This document shows, in pieces, positions 1-7,191 of a stretch of DNA of 10,927 nucleotides. Source of the DNA: Deltaproteobacteria bacterium (GTDB taxonomy: Bacteria; Desulfobacterota; GWC2-55-46; S146-73); assembly GCA_015492355.1 (NCBI GenBank), contig WGFF01000348.1, positions 1 through 10,927 on the forward strand. The letters run 5' to 3'. Every line of letters starts with the position of its first letter. Position 1 is the stretch's first letter. The translations under genes and the position numbers were made by a program. The notes under the pieces were generated by a model, which was given only the letters and a program-made list of their open reading frames with translations, was not told the DNA's origin and did not search any database.

Positions 1-142
1 CAAAAAAACATACTCACAAAAGAGGATGCTGTCAGGTACAAACGGTCCACACGGGGTCATATAGGATAATAAAGGGACAGGACTCTTGTGGACTTCTTAC
101 AGGCACTATCTCATAAGAATCCTTCAAGGATAGGTCGGCTTT

Positions 143-916
143 CTATCGCCCTTTCTTCAATACCTGTAGCATCTCATCGTGTATGATGCCGTTGGATGCG
201 ACACACTCACTGCTATAGATAGAAAATGGTCTGCCCTCAAAATCTGTAATCCTTCCACCTGCCTCCTCCACCACGAGCGCACCCACTGCCACATCCCATG
301 GATGGAGTTTTATCTCCCAGAAGCCATCGAACCTCCCGCACCCAACGTAACACAGATCAAGGGCGGCAGAACCAGCCCTGCGGATAGCCTGTGCCCTGAG
401 GGCAAAATTGGCAAAGTGATCGAGATTGTTCTCCTTGGATGTCCTCAGATCATAGGGAAAACCCGTGGCAAGGAGGCTCTTGTCAAGGGTACTCACCACA
501 GAGACCCTCAGTCTCGTATCGTTCATGAATGCCCCCTTACCTTTCTCCGCAACAAAGAGTTCATCGAGCACAGGGTCGTATACAGTACCGAAGACCACAT
601 CCCCATTATGCTCAAAGGCTATGGACACACAGAATACCGGGAATCCATGGGCATAGTTAGTCGTCCCATCGAGGGGGTCTATAATCCATCGGCATCCAGA
701 GCTGGTGGTCTTCTCCCTACTCTCCTCTGTAAGTATCCCGTGGTCAGGAAACCTCCTCTTCAATTCCTCCACAATGAGTGCCTCTGCCTTTCTGTCCATC
801 TCGGTTACAATATCCACCTCTCCCTTGAACTCGATCCTCCCTGCGTGCCCTAAATTCTCTTTCAGTAGTCTCCCTGACCGCCTGGCAAGGTCAATGGCTA
901 CAGTTCTTATCTCCAT
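143..916 (-). CDS. suhB: Inositol monophosphatase family protein (SuhB-like)
   Basis: This 257-residue protein belongs to the Mg2+-dependent, Li+-sensitive inositol monophosphatase family, which hydrolyses inositol-1-phosphate and related sugar or nucleotide phosphates in the cytoplasm. The metal-binding signatures are all visible: LTEES at residues 62-66, WIIDPLDGTTNYAHG at 77-91 (ligands D80 and D83) and HPWDVAVGALVVEEAGG at 205-221 (D208). The length matches bacterial SuhB (about 265 residues). The ATG at 914-916 is preceded by a modest GGGGA about 9 nt upstream. The gene follows the FmdB-like gene after a 78-nt gap on the same strand and is probably cotranscribed from the promoter at 1298-1326. 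The family assignment is firm. The physiological substrate cannot be read from sequence; archaeal-type family members also act on fructose-1,6-bisphosphate, and E. coli SuhB also has an RNA polymerase/antitermination role. Confidence 0.93.
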   Translation of the reverse strand: MEIRTVAIDLARRSGRLLKENLGHAGRIEFKGEVDIVTEMDRKAEALIVEELKRRFPDHGILTEESREKTTSSGCRWIIDPLDGTTNYAHGFPVFCVSIAFEHNGDVVFGTVYDPVLDELFVAEKGKGAFMNDTRLRVSVVSTLDKSLLATGFPYDLRTSKENNLDHFANFALRAQAIRRAGSAALDLCYVGCGRFDGFWEIKLHPWDVAVGALVVEEAGGRITDFEGRPFSIYSSECVASNGIIHDEMLQVLKKGR

Positions 917-994
917 TAATGTATATCCCCACGGGAAGGTCTGTTATTTTCAGGGACATGGTAAAGAAGGCAGGCTTTCAGAGAAAAAGCCATC

Positions 995-1258
995 CTATGT
1001 ATCGCATGTCGAGGTACAGGTTGCACATTCTGGTTTATTATTCTTTGTATCCTTCGATCTATCCGATCCGCTCCTATCCTTTCTTGCATAATCGGTAAGA
1101 TACCAACCACTACCCTTGAGTATGAAGGAGGACTGGGATATAAGCCTTTCGACCCTGCCAGAACAGTATATGCACTCTTTAAGAACCTCATCTGAAAACT
1201 TCTGGATTATCTCGAATTCCTTACCGCAATCGTTACATCTGTACTCGTATAAGGGCAT
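995..1258 (-). CDS. FmdB-family zinc ribbon protein
   Basis: This is an 87-residue protein of the FmdB/CxxC_CXXC_SSSS putative regulatory family. The N-terminus MPLYEYRCNDCG carries the first CxxC (C8, C11) and a second CxxC follows at C29 and C32, together forming a single zinc ribbon. The segment SSFILKGSGWYLTDY after the ribbon is typical of the family. The C-terminal tail is charged and ends in an extra cysteine cluster (CATCTSTC), which may be a further metal or redox site. The start is well supported by a GGAGGTG Shine-Dalgarno at 1267-1273, 8 nt before the ATG, and by a consensus-like promoter at 1298-1326. Family members are widespread and often sit beside housekeeping genes, but their function is not established. 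The suhB-like gene lies 78 nt downstream on the same strand. Confidence 0.9.
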   Translation of the reverse strand: MPLYEYRCNDCGKEFEIIQKFSDEVLKECIYCSGRVERLISQSSFILKGSGWYLTDYARKDRSGSDRSKDTKNNKPECATCTSTCDT

Positions 1259-1297
1259 CTTGTATACACCTCCACAGGATTTGAGTCTATCTATAAT

Positions 1298-1326
1298 ATT
1301 TTATGGACACGTAAGGCGATTGTCAA
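1298..1326 (-). promoter_or_regulatory. Sigma70-type promoter for the FmdB-like/suhB unit
   Basis: Read on the minus strand there is a perfect -35 box TTGACA (1321-1326), a 17-nt spacer, and a -10 box TAAAAT (1298-1303; 5 of 6 match to TATAAT). It lies about 40 nt upstream of the FmdB-like ATG and is followed by a good Shine-Dalgarno at 1267-1273. Spacing and position make this the clearest promoter in the window. Confidence 0.75.
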
Positions 1327-1368
1327 ATTGTTTTAAGAACGTGCTTCCCCTCCACCAGACACCCAAAC

Positions 1369-2610
1369 TCAGATAAGCCCTGGTACAAACCTGTATCTCA
1401 CTTTTTTCATATACTCCCTATATTCACCGAACTTACTCAGATGGCGCTCTTCTGTAAGGGCGCGCAGTATGTATATCACGTTCCACATGATATGTCCGAG
1501 TATGAACTCCAGTCTCCAGAACTCCGTATAAAGGGCTGATTGAAACCACCACAGGGTGAGTTTGGTTGTGGTGCCTGGATGCCTTACCATCCCGAAGGGT
1601 CCCCTTGTCTGTATTCTTTTAAAGGTAATGTTTGCAACGGAGGGACCAAGGGAAATATCGGCGTAAACATGAGCCACAAGAAGTAATATCTCCACTACCT
1701 TGAATATATACATGAAGGTCATATCCTTGAACAGAAACGATTCAGGGTATCTCATCGCCACAAGGGGACCAAAGGGAAAGAACGTGCCTGTTATATCGTT
1801 CATGGGGGGATAACAGGCAAGGCAGACAAGCCATCCCCCAACGGTGAGGTCTATGGAGCGGGAACGGTTCTCCACCCACCTCGACTCAATGCAGTAACTC
1901 AGGCTGGCATTAACAGTGTCCATGAGCCAGAGTATGGATGTTATCCATAGACAGATGGTGAAGAAATCGTACCCTCCAAAATTATGCCCTGAATACCTGA
2001 TAGAATTATCTATATTCACATATACCTGTACAATCATCACTGGTATGAAGTAGCATCGCATAACAAGGTTAAGAAGGACCTTCTGGTTGTACTCCCTCCT
2101 GAATACCCTGAGAATAGCGTGCAATCCCTTTCTGCGTATGATACCTGTGATAGTGTGCTTGATTATATGGATAATCCTTACCGCAGGGTCGTAGAAGTCC
2201 TCCATCCTGGAGGATTTTACCACAAGGGTCAGAACAAAGTACGGAAGCCCTGCCACAAGGTAGAGCTTGAAGAAAAACGAAAAAAAGGTAATGTTCTCCC
2301 TGAAACGACCGTAGAACGGATGGGTTTCATAGAACCTCAAAGCCAGGTAGATGACAACAAGCCATACCAAGTATCTGGCTATTGCCTGTCTGAGAAGTGG
2401 TACAGTCCTTATCTGCCTCCTGACAGCAAAGGGGCTGAGCCCCCTTTTCTGCCTTGTGAGATTTATAATCCCGTATATCAGCGCAAGGAGGAATACAGGT
2501 ACAAAGAAGTACCGTTCATGGAGACCGTATCTCGAAAAAAACAGAAAGGATGCAATGGCTACCAGCAAGTTTATCAGGACGAATAGGTGTGGTGATATGA
2601 TTGTGTACAT
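1369..2610 (-). CDS. Polytopic membrane protein with ICMT/PEMT-like methyltransferase C-terminus
   Basis: This is a 413-residue integral membrane protein with several hydrophobic segments, for example around residues 10-25, 36-50, 80-92, 108-130, 188-200, 216-231, 311-326 and 370-383. The C-terminal part has the isoprenylcysteine carboxyl methyltransferase / phospholipid methyltransferase pattern: GPFGMVRHPGTTTK at 337-350, then TEERHL at 386-391, a tyrosine-rich segment and a final arginine-proline stretch (RYRFVPGLI). In that fold the RHP and the later glutamate help bind S-adenosylmethionine. The N-terminal 300 residues are not recognised. No in-frame ATG, GTG or TTG lies between the upstream stop and the chosen ATG, but there is no convincing Shine-Dalgarno before it. 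It sits 146 nt downstream of the propeller gene on the same strand. A role in modifying a lipid, quinone-like or prenyl substrate is only inference. Confidence 0.8.
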   Translation of the reverse strand: MYTIISPHLFVLINLLVAIASFLFFSRYGLHERYFFVPVFLLALIYGIINLTRQKRGLSPFAVRRQIRTVPLLRQAIARYLVWLVVIYLALRFYETHPFYGRFRENITFFSFFFKLYLVAGLPYFVLTLVVKSSRMEDFYDPAVRIIHIIKHTITGIIRRKGLHAILRVFRREYNQKVLLNLVMRCYFIPVMIVQVYVNIDNSIRYSGHNFGGYDFFTICLWITSILWLMDTVNASLSYCIESRWVENRSRSIDLTVGGWLVCLACYPPMNDITGTFFPFGPLVAMRYPESFLFKDMTFMYIFKVVEILLLVAHVYADISLGPSVANITFKRIQTRGPFGMVRHPGTTTKLTLWWFQSALYTEFWRLEFILGHIMWNVIYILRALTEERHLSKFGEYREYMKKVRYRFVPGLI

Positions 2611-2756
2611 GGGACAAACAGTATTAATGAAGGAGCCGAGGGAGATATGAATCTAAAAACCCTCCTGCAAGGGCTTCCCTCTAAGGGTAAAAAAAGAGGT
2701 CTCTACTTCTCTGGAAAAGAGTATTTACTTTTCAAGCCAGGGTTTAGCCACGATGA

Positions 2757-3764
2757 TCACTCACCATGTGAGCCTGTCTCCGCTGGAAGGACTCCCACAC
2801 CCCTGGGATAGGAAAGAGAGGTAATCCTCTTTACCTCTTTCAGGGACTTTACGTCTATTATGGATACACTTCCATCATAGAATCCATCTCCATAGTTGCT
2901 CACAAAGACAAATCTACCATCAGGTGAAAGGGCTGATGCATTGGGAAAGAACCCCGCCTTTATCTCCTTTATCACGCTCCGTTTTTCGAGGTCAACAACA
3001 GAAACAGACCTCGAAAAGTTGTTCGACACAAAGGCAAGTCGTCCATCAGGTGTGATGGTTATGTAGCCAGGTGTATCACCAACGGTTACGTCATCTATTA
3101 TCCTGTTTGTCCTCGTATCGAAGATGGATATCTTCTTTTTATGACTACCGAAGTAAGCCAGCGGACCACCGTGTGGTATCTCCATAGCCCATGGCTCTGG
3201 TATGTTTCTCAACACAGAGACGCGCTTCATGGTCTCAAGGTCTATTATGGATATGGTGTTCTGATAAAGGGAGGGTATGTAGACCGTTCTGTTGTCATCG
3301 AGAAAGCCCACACCAGATGCCCCCTTGTCAATGGCTGGATTGCCAACTACCGTGTAGGTTTTAAGGTCGATAACCGAGGCATGGAAATCCTGGTTATTTG
3401 CAACGACCAGATACCTCCCATCGGGTGATATCCTCAGATAATGGGGATGCACCCCCACCTTTATCCTCCTGATTATCTTCCTTGTGGCACTATCAACAAC
3501 AGCCACCTCATCATAGCCCCTGTTGGCAACGTAGACGAACCTGTAATCAGAAGATGGCACGAGTTCCACAGGGTTGGCGCTGTAGCCCATGTCTATCCTG
3601 TCTATGACCTTTTCAGTGGCAGTATCTATGACTATCACATCGTCGTGCTGAATACGTGCCACATAGAGGTGATACCTCGGGAAGGTACTGCTGTAAAGAG
3701 ACGTTACAGAGAAAAGGGACAGGAAGAAAAGACACGCTGTTATTGAAATCAGAAATCGTTGCAT
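2757..3764 (-). CDS. YVTN/YncE-type beta-propeller protein, exported
   Basis: This is a 335-residue protein with an N-terminal signal peptide (MQRFLISITACLFFLSLFSV) followed by about seven YVTN-type blades. Repeated units are visible, such as YLVVANNQDFHASVIDL, LAFVSNNFSRSVSVVDL and FVFVSNYGDG...GSVSIIDV, each following an SPDGR- or TPDGR-like turn. This architecture is that of YncE-like and cytochrome-d1-like seven-bladed propellers. There is no CXXCH motif, so covalent heme c is not expected. Its ATG lies inside the 3' end of the cytochrome gene, overlapping it by 16 nt in another frame, which indicates translational coupling and a shared function. The likely location is periplasm or cell surface. 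It could be a scaffold or partner for the cytochrome, but no ligand can be assigned. Confidence in the fold is high and in the role low. Confidence 0.88.
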   Translation of the reverse strand: MQRFLISITACLFFLSLFSVTSLYSSTFPRYHLYVARIQHDDVIVIDTATEKVIDRIDMGYSANPVELVPSSDYRFVYVANRGYDEVAVVDSATRKIIRRIKVGVHPHYLRISPDGRYLVVANNQDFHASVIDLKTYTVVGNPAIDKGASGVGFLDDNRTVYIPSLYQNTISIIDLETMKRVSVLRNIPEPWAMEIPHGGPLAYFGSHKKKISIFDTRTNRIIDDVTVGDTPGYITITPDGRLAFVSNNFSRSVSVVDLEKRSVIKEIKAGFFPNASALSPDGRFVFVSNYGDGFYDGSVSIIDVKSLKEVKRITSLSYPRGVGVLPAETGSHGE

Positions 3765-5896
3765 GTATCCGTGGTCTCTCCAGTGCTTGTATTGCTGTGG
3801 CTACAGTTGTAGGAATAGGTCATCACCCTGCCATGGCATCTGAGATTGCAGTTCATCTGACCACCTGAATAGTACCATGCAGGCTTGGAATAACTGTATC
3901 CTGTTACCACATCGGGTGCGAAGTTCACAAGATGGGTATCCCCATCGGGTGGGAGTCCTGCCCCAGTGTCATAGAGTGTGTTGGTTGCCTGTACATTGCT
4001 GTGTACATTGTAGTGGCAGGTCATACATGCCTCGTAGGTAGGACCCCATCCCATTCCACCGGTCCCATTCAGATGGAGGGCATGGAGATTGCCTCCACCC
4101 ATACCTCCACCACCCATACCGCCCATACCTCCACCGCCTCCACCGTAGAAGTTGGTATTGTCGTTGTTACCGTAAAAGGTATTCCAGTCGTGACAGTTAA
4201 AACACAGCTTGAATCTGTCCTGAAATTCTGTGGTACTGCTCGGTGAGTTGAAGGGATCTCTATCGAGCGGGAGCGTACCGGTGAAGTAATAGTCCCTGAG
4301 TATACTTCTGTCTCCGTTGTCAGACACACCGGAATTGAAGTTAAGGGTCGGGGTTATTATCTGTGAACCATGGGGTCCAATGGGCTGAGAGCCGGTGTAA
4401 TTGGAACTGACATCGGTAGTCCTGAGATGGCTCTTCGTTACCGGTCCTTCCACCCCACCTGCCGATTCACTGTTATGGCAATCGGTACAGTTGATGGTGG
4501 ATGTGGGTGTGAGTCCACCAAGGAGTTGCAACCGTATGGCTGCTGAGTTGTTCCTTCCAGCCTGTGCAACAGGATGATAGGCACTGTTGTAGTTCTGGTT
4601 GGGACCACGCAGGGGATCGGGATCGCTTCCGCAACTATCACATGGATCGAACTCCAGGCGTTTGTTGCTCCGTCCATCGGGTCTGTAGATGGTATCATCA
4701 GGATAGGCATTGCCCTGGAAGACCTGATTGTAACTGTCTCCGTGACACTTGAAACATACCTCGTGTATATAGGGCTGTCTTGCACCCTTGGGGCAGGGGT
4801 CCTGCACATTGCCGTTTATGTCTATGTACCTCATGCCTGAGAAGTATCCCTGTCCACCACCGCAGTTGTAGAACTCTGCATGTGGATTGTGGCAGTCGTA
4901 ACATTCCACATGCTTGGTCGTAACAGGTAGTGATTCCCCCACGAAATGTCTTCCCGCAAGGTTTGTATCATCCACAGGATGCCCACTACCTCCCACGAGC
5001 GTCCTTTTGTCTATTTCGGTCTTTATGTCGTCCATGGCTGGTCCGCTACTGTCGTGGCAGTTCTCACTCAGTGCTTCTTCCCAGGCTATGAGTTGATGTG
5101 GTATGAGATAGTCGGCTGTGACAGCGGGATTACCACTTGCCACTGTCTGTCTGCTCGCAGGCACAGCCCATGTATCATAGGCACTTGCTGCATCCTCAGC
5201 CTTTATACCATGAGGGGTATGACAGTGGAGACAGGGGGCAGAAAAACCGCTTCTGGGATTCCTGGGGTGTATGGTTGAAGTGCCTCCGTTTGGAGGTTCT
5301 CCGGGCCACTGTAGCCCACTCCACCCGAGTGTCCAGTGAGGACCGTTGAGGAATATGTCCCTTCCCTGATAGAAGGCATAGTATCCCCATCCAGTGGGAT
5401 TGCTGTTGAGTGTCAGGTTTTCATGGCAGGTCCAGCAAAAACTCGCACCGTACTCAGCGGTAAATCCACGTTCATGGGCATTGGAAAAGAGAAGATAGGG
5501 GGATGGTCCCTGTGCCTGACTCTGGGACATGAAACTGGGATAGTTCGTTGCATTGGGATAGGGCTCGCTCCCCCCAAAGCTCGCATGGGGCTCATGGCAG
5601 TGGGTGCACTCACCCTTCTTATACGTGCCAGCCTCACTCGAGGGGGGCCATTGCCCGGTGACAGAGCGGTCTACACCACCGTTCTGGGTATTGTTCTCCC
5701 CAGGCTGTGTGGCACCGTGTTTGGTGTATCTATACGCACCACCTGTTGCACCAGCATCAAAGGTTAGAAGATAATAAGGACTTATTACTGCAAGGGTAAA
5801 TAGTACAAGAAAAATTAAAAACCTCTTGAAAGATATACTCCTGTTCCTCAAAGAGCGTGACCTATTTACCAAGGCTTTTTCCCTGTTCCGTTGCAT
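3749..5896 (-). CDS. Exported multiheme cytochrome c (8 CXXCH plus one CX3CH)
   Basis: This is a 715-residue c-type cytochrome, likely carrying electrons in the periplasm or at the cell surface. A basic N-terminus precedes a hydrophobic export segment (about residues 25-45). Canonical heme motifs are CTHCH 97, CWTCH 154, CLHCH 222, CYDCH 332, CFKCH 381, CTDCH 470, CFNCH 565 and CMTCH 624. Three further sites deviate: CNLRCH (CX3CH) at 683-688, SENCH at 277-281 (AGT serine, one base from TGT cysteine) and CDSCG at 419-423. Motifs of the CHxPH type (residues 97, 222, 332) resemble paired-CXXCH cytochromes. A glycine/methionine-rich stretch lies at 585-602. The gene overlaps the propeller gene by 16 nt. 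The start is not certain: the strong Shine-Dalgarno is 25 nt upstream, and an in-frame TTG at residue 9 is an alternative. No close named homologue is recognised. Confidence 0.93.
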   Translation of the reverse strand: MQRNREKALVNRSRSLRNRSISFKRFLIFLVLFTLAVISPYYLLTFDAGATGGAYRYTKHGATQPGENNTQNGGVDRSVTGQWPPSSEAGTYKKGECTHCHEPHASFGGSEPYPNATNYPSFMSQSQAQGPSPYLLFSNAHERGFTAEYGASFCWTCHENLTLNSNPTGWGYYAFYQGRDIFLNGPHWTLGWSGLQWPGEPPNGGTSTIHPRNPRSGFSAPCLHCHTPHGIKAEDAASAYDTWAVPASRQTVASGNPAVTADYLIPHQLIAWEEALSENCHDSSGPAMDDIKTEIDKRTLVGGSGHPVDDTNLAGRHFVGESLPVTTKHVECYDCHNPHAEFYNCGGGQGYFSGMRYIDINGNVQDPCPKGARQPYIHEVCFKCHGDSYNQVFQGNAYPDDTIYRPDGRSNKRLEFDPCDSCGSDPDPLRGPNQNYNSAYHPVAQAGRNNSAAIRLQLLGGLTPTSTINCTDCHNSESAGGVEGPVTKSHLRTTDVSSNYTGSQPIGPHGSQIITPTLNFNSGVSDNGDRSILRDYYFTGTLPLDRDPFNSPSSTTEFQDRFKLCFNCHDWNTFYGNNDNTNFYGGGGGGMGGMGGGGMGGGNLHALHLNGTGGMGWGPTYEACMTCHYNVHSNVQATNTLYDTGAGLPPDGDTHLVNFAPDVVTGYSYSKPAWYYSGGQMNCNLRCHGRVMTYSYNCSHSNTSTGETTDTCNDF

Positions 5897-5920
5897 CTTT
5901 TCCCATTGCCATTGTTTCTA

Positions 5921-5932
5921 TCTCCCTCCTTC
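5921..5932 (-). promoter_or_regulatory. Strong Shine-Dalgarno misplaced relative to the cytochrome start
   Basis: The minus strand reads GAAGGAGGGAGA here. It is ideally spaced (9 nt) for an ATG at 5910-5912, which opens only a 16-codon frame (MAMGKDATEQGKSLGK, stop at 5862-5864) overlapping the cytochrome start in another frame. The cytochrome ATG at 5894-5896 is 25 nt from this site and has only a weak GGGA of its own. Either the short frame is a coupled leader peptide, or the true cytochrome start or frame differs from the one given. Confidence 0.5.
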
Positions 5933-5979
5933 AAAGCCCCGGTTCAACCCCCTGTATACATCGACAGAAATTCAAAACC

Positions 5980-5998
5980 TTGTTAAAAAGATTAACAA
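5980..5998. promoter_or_regulatory. Perfect 7-5-7 inverted repeat, Rex- or CRP/FNR-like operator candidate
   Basis: The sequence TTGTTAA-AAAGA-TTAACAA is a perfect inverted repeat. Its half-sites equal the Rex consensus used in several anaerobes (TTGTTAA-N4-TTAACAA), but the spacer is 5 nt instead of 4. CRP/FNR-family sites are also TTG...CAA palindromes. It lies 84 nt upstream of the cytochrome start, within the divergent region shared with ftsY, so redox control of the cytochrome operon is plausible. The match is to known consensus patterns from memory; no regulator gene is present in the window. Confidence 0.5.
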
Positions 5999-6280
5999 AA
6001 ATCCATGATTTTTTCAAGGATAATTGTAACCATAGATGCCTGAAGCCCTATAAGACCTCTGGCAATCAGCGACGGGACCAGAGACAACCTCCCCTCCAAG
6101 GATTTACTGAAAAGAGTAAAATATTACCACCTACTGTGTCAAGGGAAAATATAGCAAAGGTTCCTCCTCCTTGGTGAAAGGGTCCTTTCTGGCATTCTTG
6201 AGGCTTTAAAAAAGTGGTCTTTTATGCTAAAAGATATTGAACTATCCGATGGATCGATGAAGGGGGTAAAGGGGCTCGTT

Positions 6281-7177
6281 ATGAGATTCAATCTTTCAAG
6301 GCTAAAGGCAGGTCTCGCAAGGACCCACAACACCATCATGAGCGGTATCGAGAGTGCCCTTACAGGTACATCAAGGGAGGTGCTCTTTGAACGGCTCGAA
6401 GAGGCGCTCATATCCTCGGATGTGGGTGTGGCAACGTCGATGGAGATAGTGGATGACCTGAGGGGAGTGATGGCAGGATGGGACCTCAAAAGGCTCAAAA
6501 GCCATCTCAAGGATGTACTCTTCCACATACTCAAGGATGTGGAAGAGCCACTTGAGGTAAAGAGGTCACCTTTCGTCATAATGGTTGTGGGTGTGAACGG
6601 TGTTGGCAAGACCACAACCATAGGGAAACTCGCATCACGATTTAAAGCCCTTGGCAAGTCAGTGCTACTCTGTGCGGGTGATACATTCAGGGCTGGTGCC
6701 ATAGAACAGCTGGAGATATGGGCTCAGAGGGTAGGCTGTCCAGTGATAAAGCAGACCAGGGGTGGAGACCCTGGTGCAGTGGCATTCGATGCGGTGAGGG
6801 CTTCTGTGGCAAGGGATATAGATGTGGTGATAATAGACACCGCTGGCAGGCTCCATACAAAGGTAAATCTGATGGAGGAGCTCAGAAAGATAAAAAGGGT
6901 TGTGGCCAGGGAACTTGAGGGCGCACCCCACGAAAACCTCCTTGTGGTAGATGCCACAACAGGACAGAATGCCCTGAATCAGGCAAGGCTTTTTAACGAT
7001 GCAGTGGGTGTTACGGGTATAGTGATTACCAAATTGGACGGAACTGCAAAAGGTGGTATAATAGTAGCGATTGCCAGGGAACTCGGCATACCGGTACGTT
7101 TTATAGGTGTTGGCGAGGGTGTGGAAGACCTGAGGGTATTCAATGCAAGGGAGTTCGTGGATGCCCTCATAGAATAG
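6281..7177 (+). CDS. ftsY: Signal recognition particle receptor FtsY
   Basis: FtsY is the SRP receptor GTPase that docks ribosome-nascent chain complexes at the inner membrane for co-translational insertion. From the chosen start the protein is 298 residues with an N domain (about 1-90) and a complete G domain: P-loop GVNGVGKTTT at 104-113, DTFRAGAIEQL at 134-144, DTAGR at 186-190, TKLDGTAKGG at 250-259 and GVGEGVEDL at 276-284. The DTFRAGA insertion-box form separates it from Ffh, and there is no M domain. It lacks the acidic A domain of the longer E. coli protein, as do many bacterial FtsYs. The ATG at 6281 is preferred over an in-frame ATG at 6224 because MRFNLSRLKAGL matches the usual N-domain beginning and AAAGGGG lies just upstream. 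It heads a compact three-gene unit. Confidence 0.96.
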   Translation: MRFNLSRLKAGLARTHNTIMSGIESALTGTSREVLFERLEEALISSDVGVATSMEIVDDLRGVMAGWDLKRLKSHLKDVLFHILKDVEEPLEVKRSPFVIMVVGVNGVGKTTTIGKLASRFKALGKSVLLCAGDTFRAGAIEQLEIWAQRVGCPVIKQTRGGDPGAVAFDAVRASVARDIDVVIIDTAGRLHTKVNLMEELRKIKRVVARELEGAPHENLLVVDATTGQNALNQARLFNDAVGVTGIVITKLDGTAKGGIIVAIARELGIPVRFIGVGEGVEDLRVFNAREFVDALIE

Positions 7178-7191
7178 AAAAGGGGGCAACA

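Larger units (their letters stand above)
5897..6280. other. Divergent intergenic region between the cytochrome and ftsY
   Basis: This 384-nt stretch separates two divergent transcription units. The cytochrome side holds the Shine-Dalgarno at 5921-5932 and the palindrome at 5980-5998. On the plus strand a -10-like GATAAT occurs at 6019-6024, but without a properly spaced -35 box. A small palindrome GAAAG-GGTC-CTTTC is at 6176-6189. No convincing protein-coding frame of its own is seen. If the upstream ATG at 6224 were used, ftsY would extend 19 codons into this region. Confidence 0.6.

Noticed and set aside
1..69. A plus-strand open frame ending at TAA 67-69 (tail reading KEDAVRYKRSTRGHIG) that could be the C-terminus of a gene starting outside the window.
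   Set aside because: Only 22 codons are visible, there is no family signal, and the minus strand is also open here (ATG at 58-60), so neither frame can be supported.
119..131. Small palindrome AATCCTTCAAGGAT just after the suhB stop, considered as a terminator.
   Set aside because: The stem is only 5 bp, AT-rich, and has no T tract on the relevant strand.
179..853. Long plus-strand open frame (224 codons) opposite the suhB-like gene.
   Set aside because: It is antisense to a gene with intact inositol monophosphatase motifs and shows no family signal itself.
916..1191. Minus-strand open frame of 91 codons overlapping the FmdB-like gene.
   Set aside because: It overlaps a recognised zinc ribbon gene in another frame and has no family features.
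2655..2673. Possible intrinsic terminator downstream of the propeller gene (minus strand CCCT...AGGG followed by TTTTT).
   Set aside because: A 4-bp stem with a 6-nt loop is too weak to call. It leaves open whether the membrane-protein gene is cotranscribed with the propeller.
4069..4329. Thr/Val-rich alternate open frames within the cytochrome gene, including on the opposite strand at 3932-4246.
   Set aside because: These low-complexity products arise from the Gly-rich and repetitive codons of the cytochrome read out of frame.
6019..6024. GATAAT as a -10 box for ftsY on the plus strand.
   Set aside because: The best upstream -35-like TTAACA (5992-5997) is 21 nt away, too far, and it lies within the palindrome.
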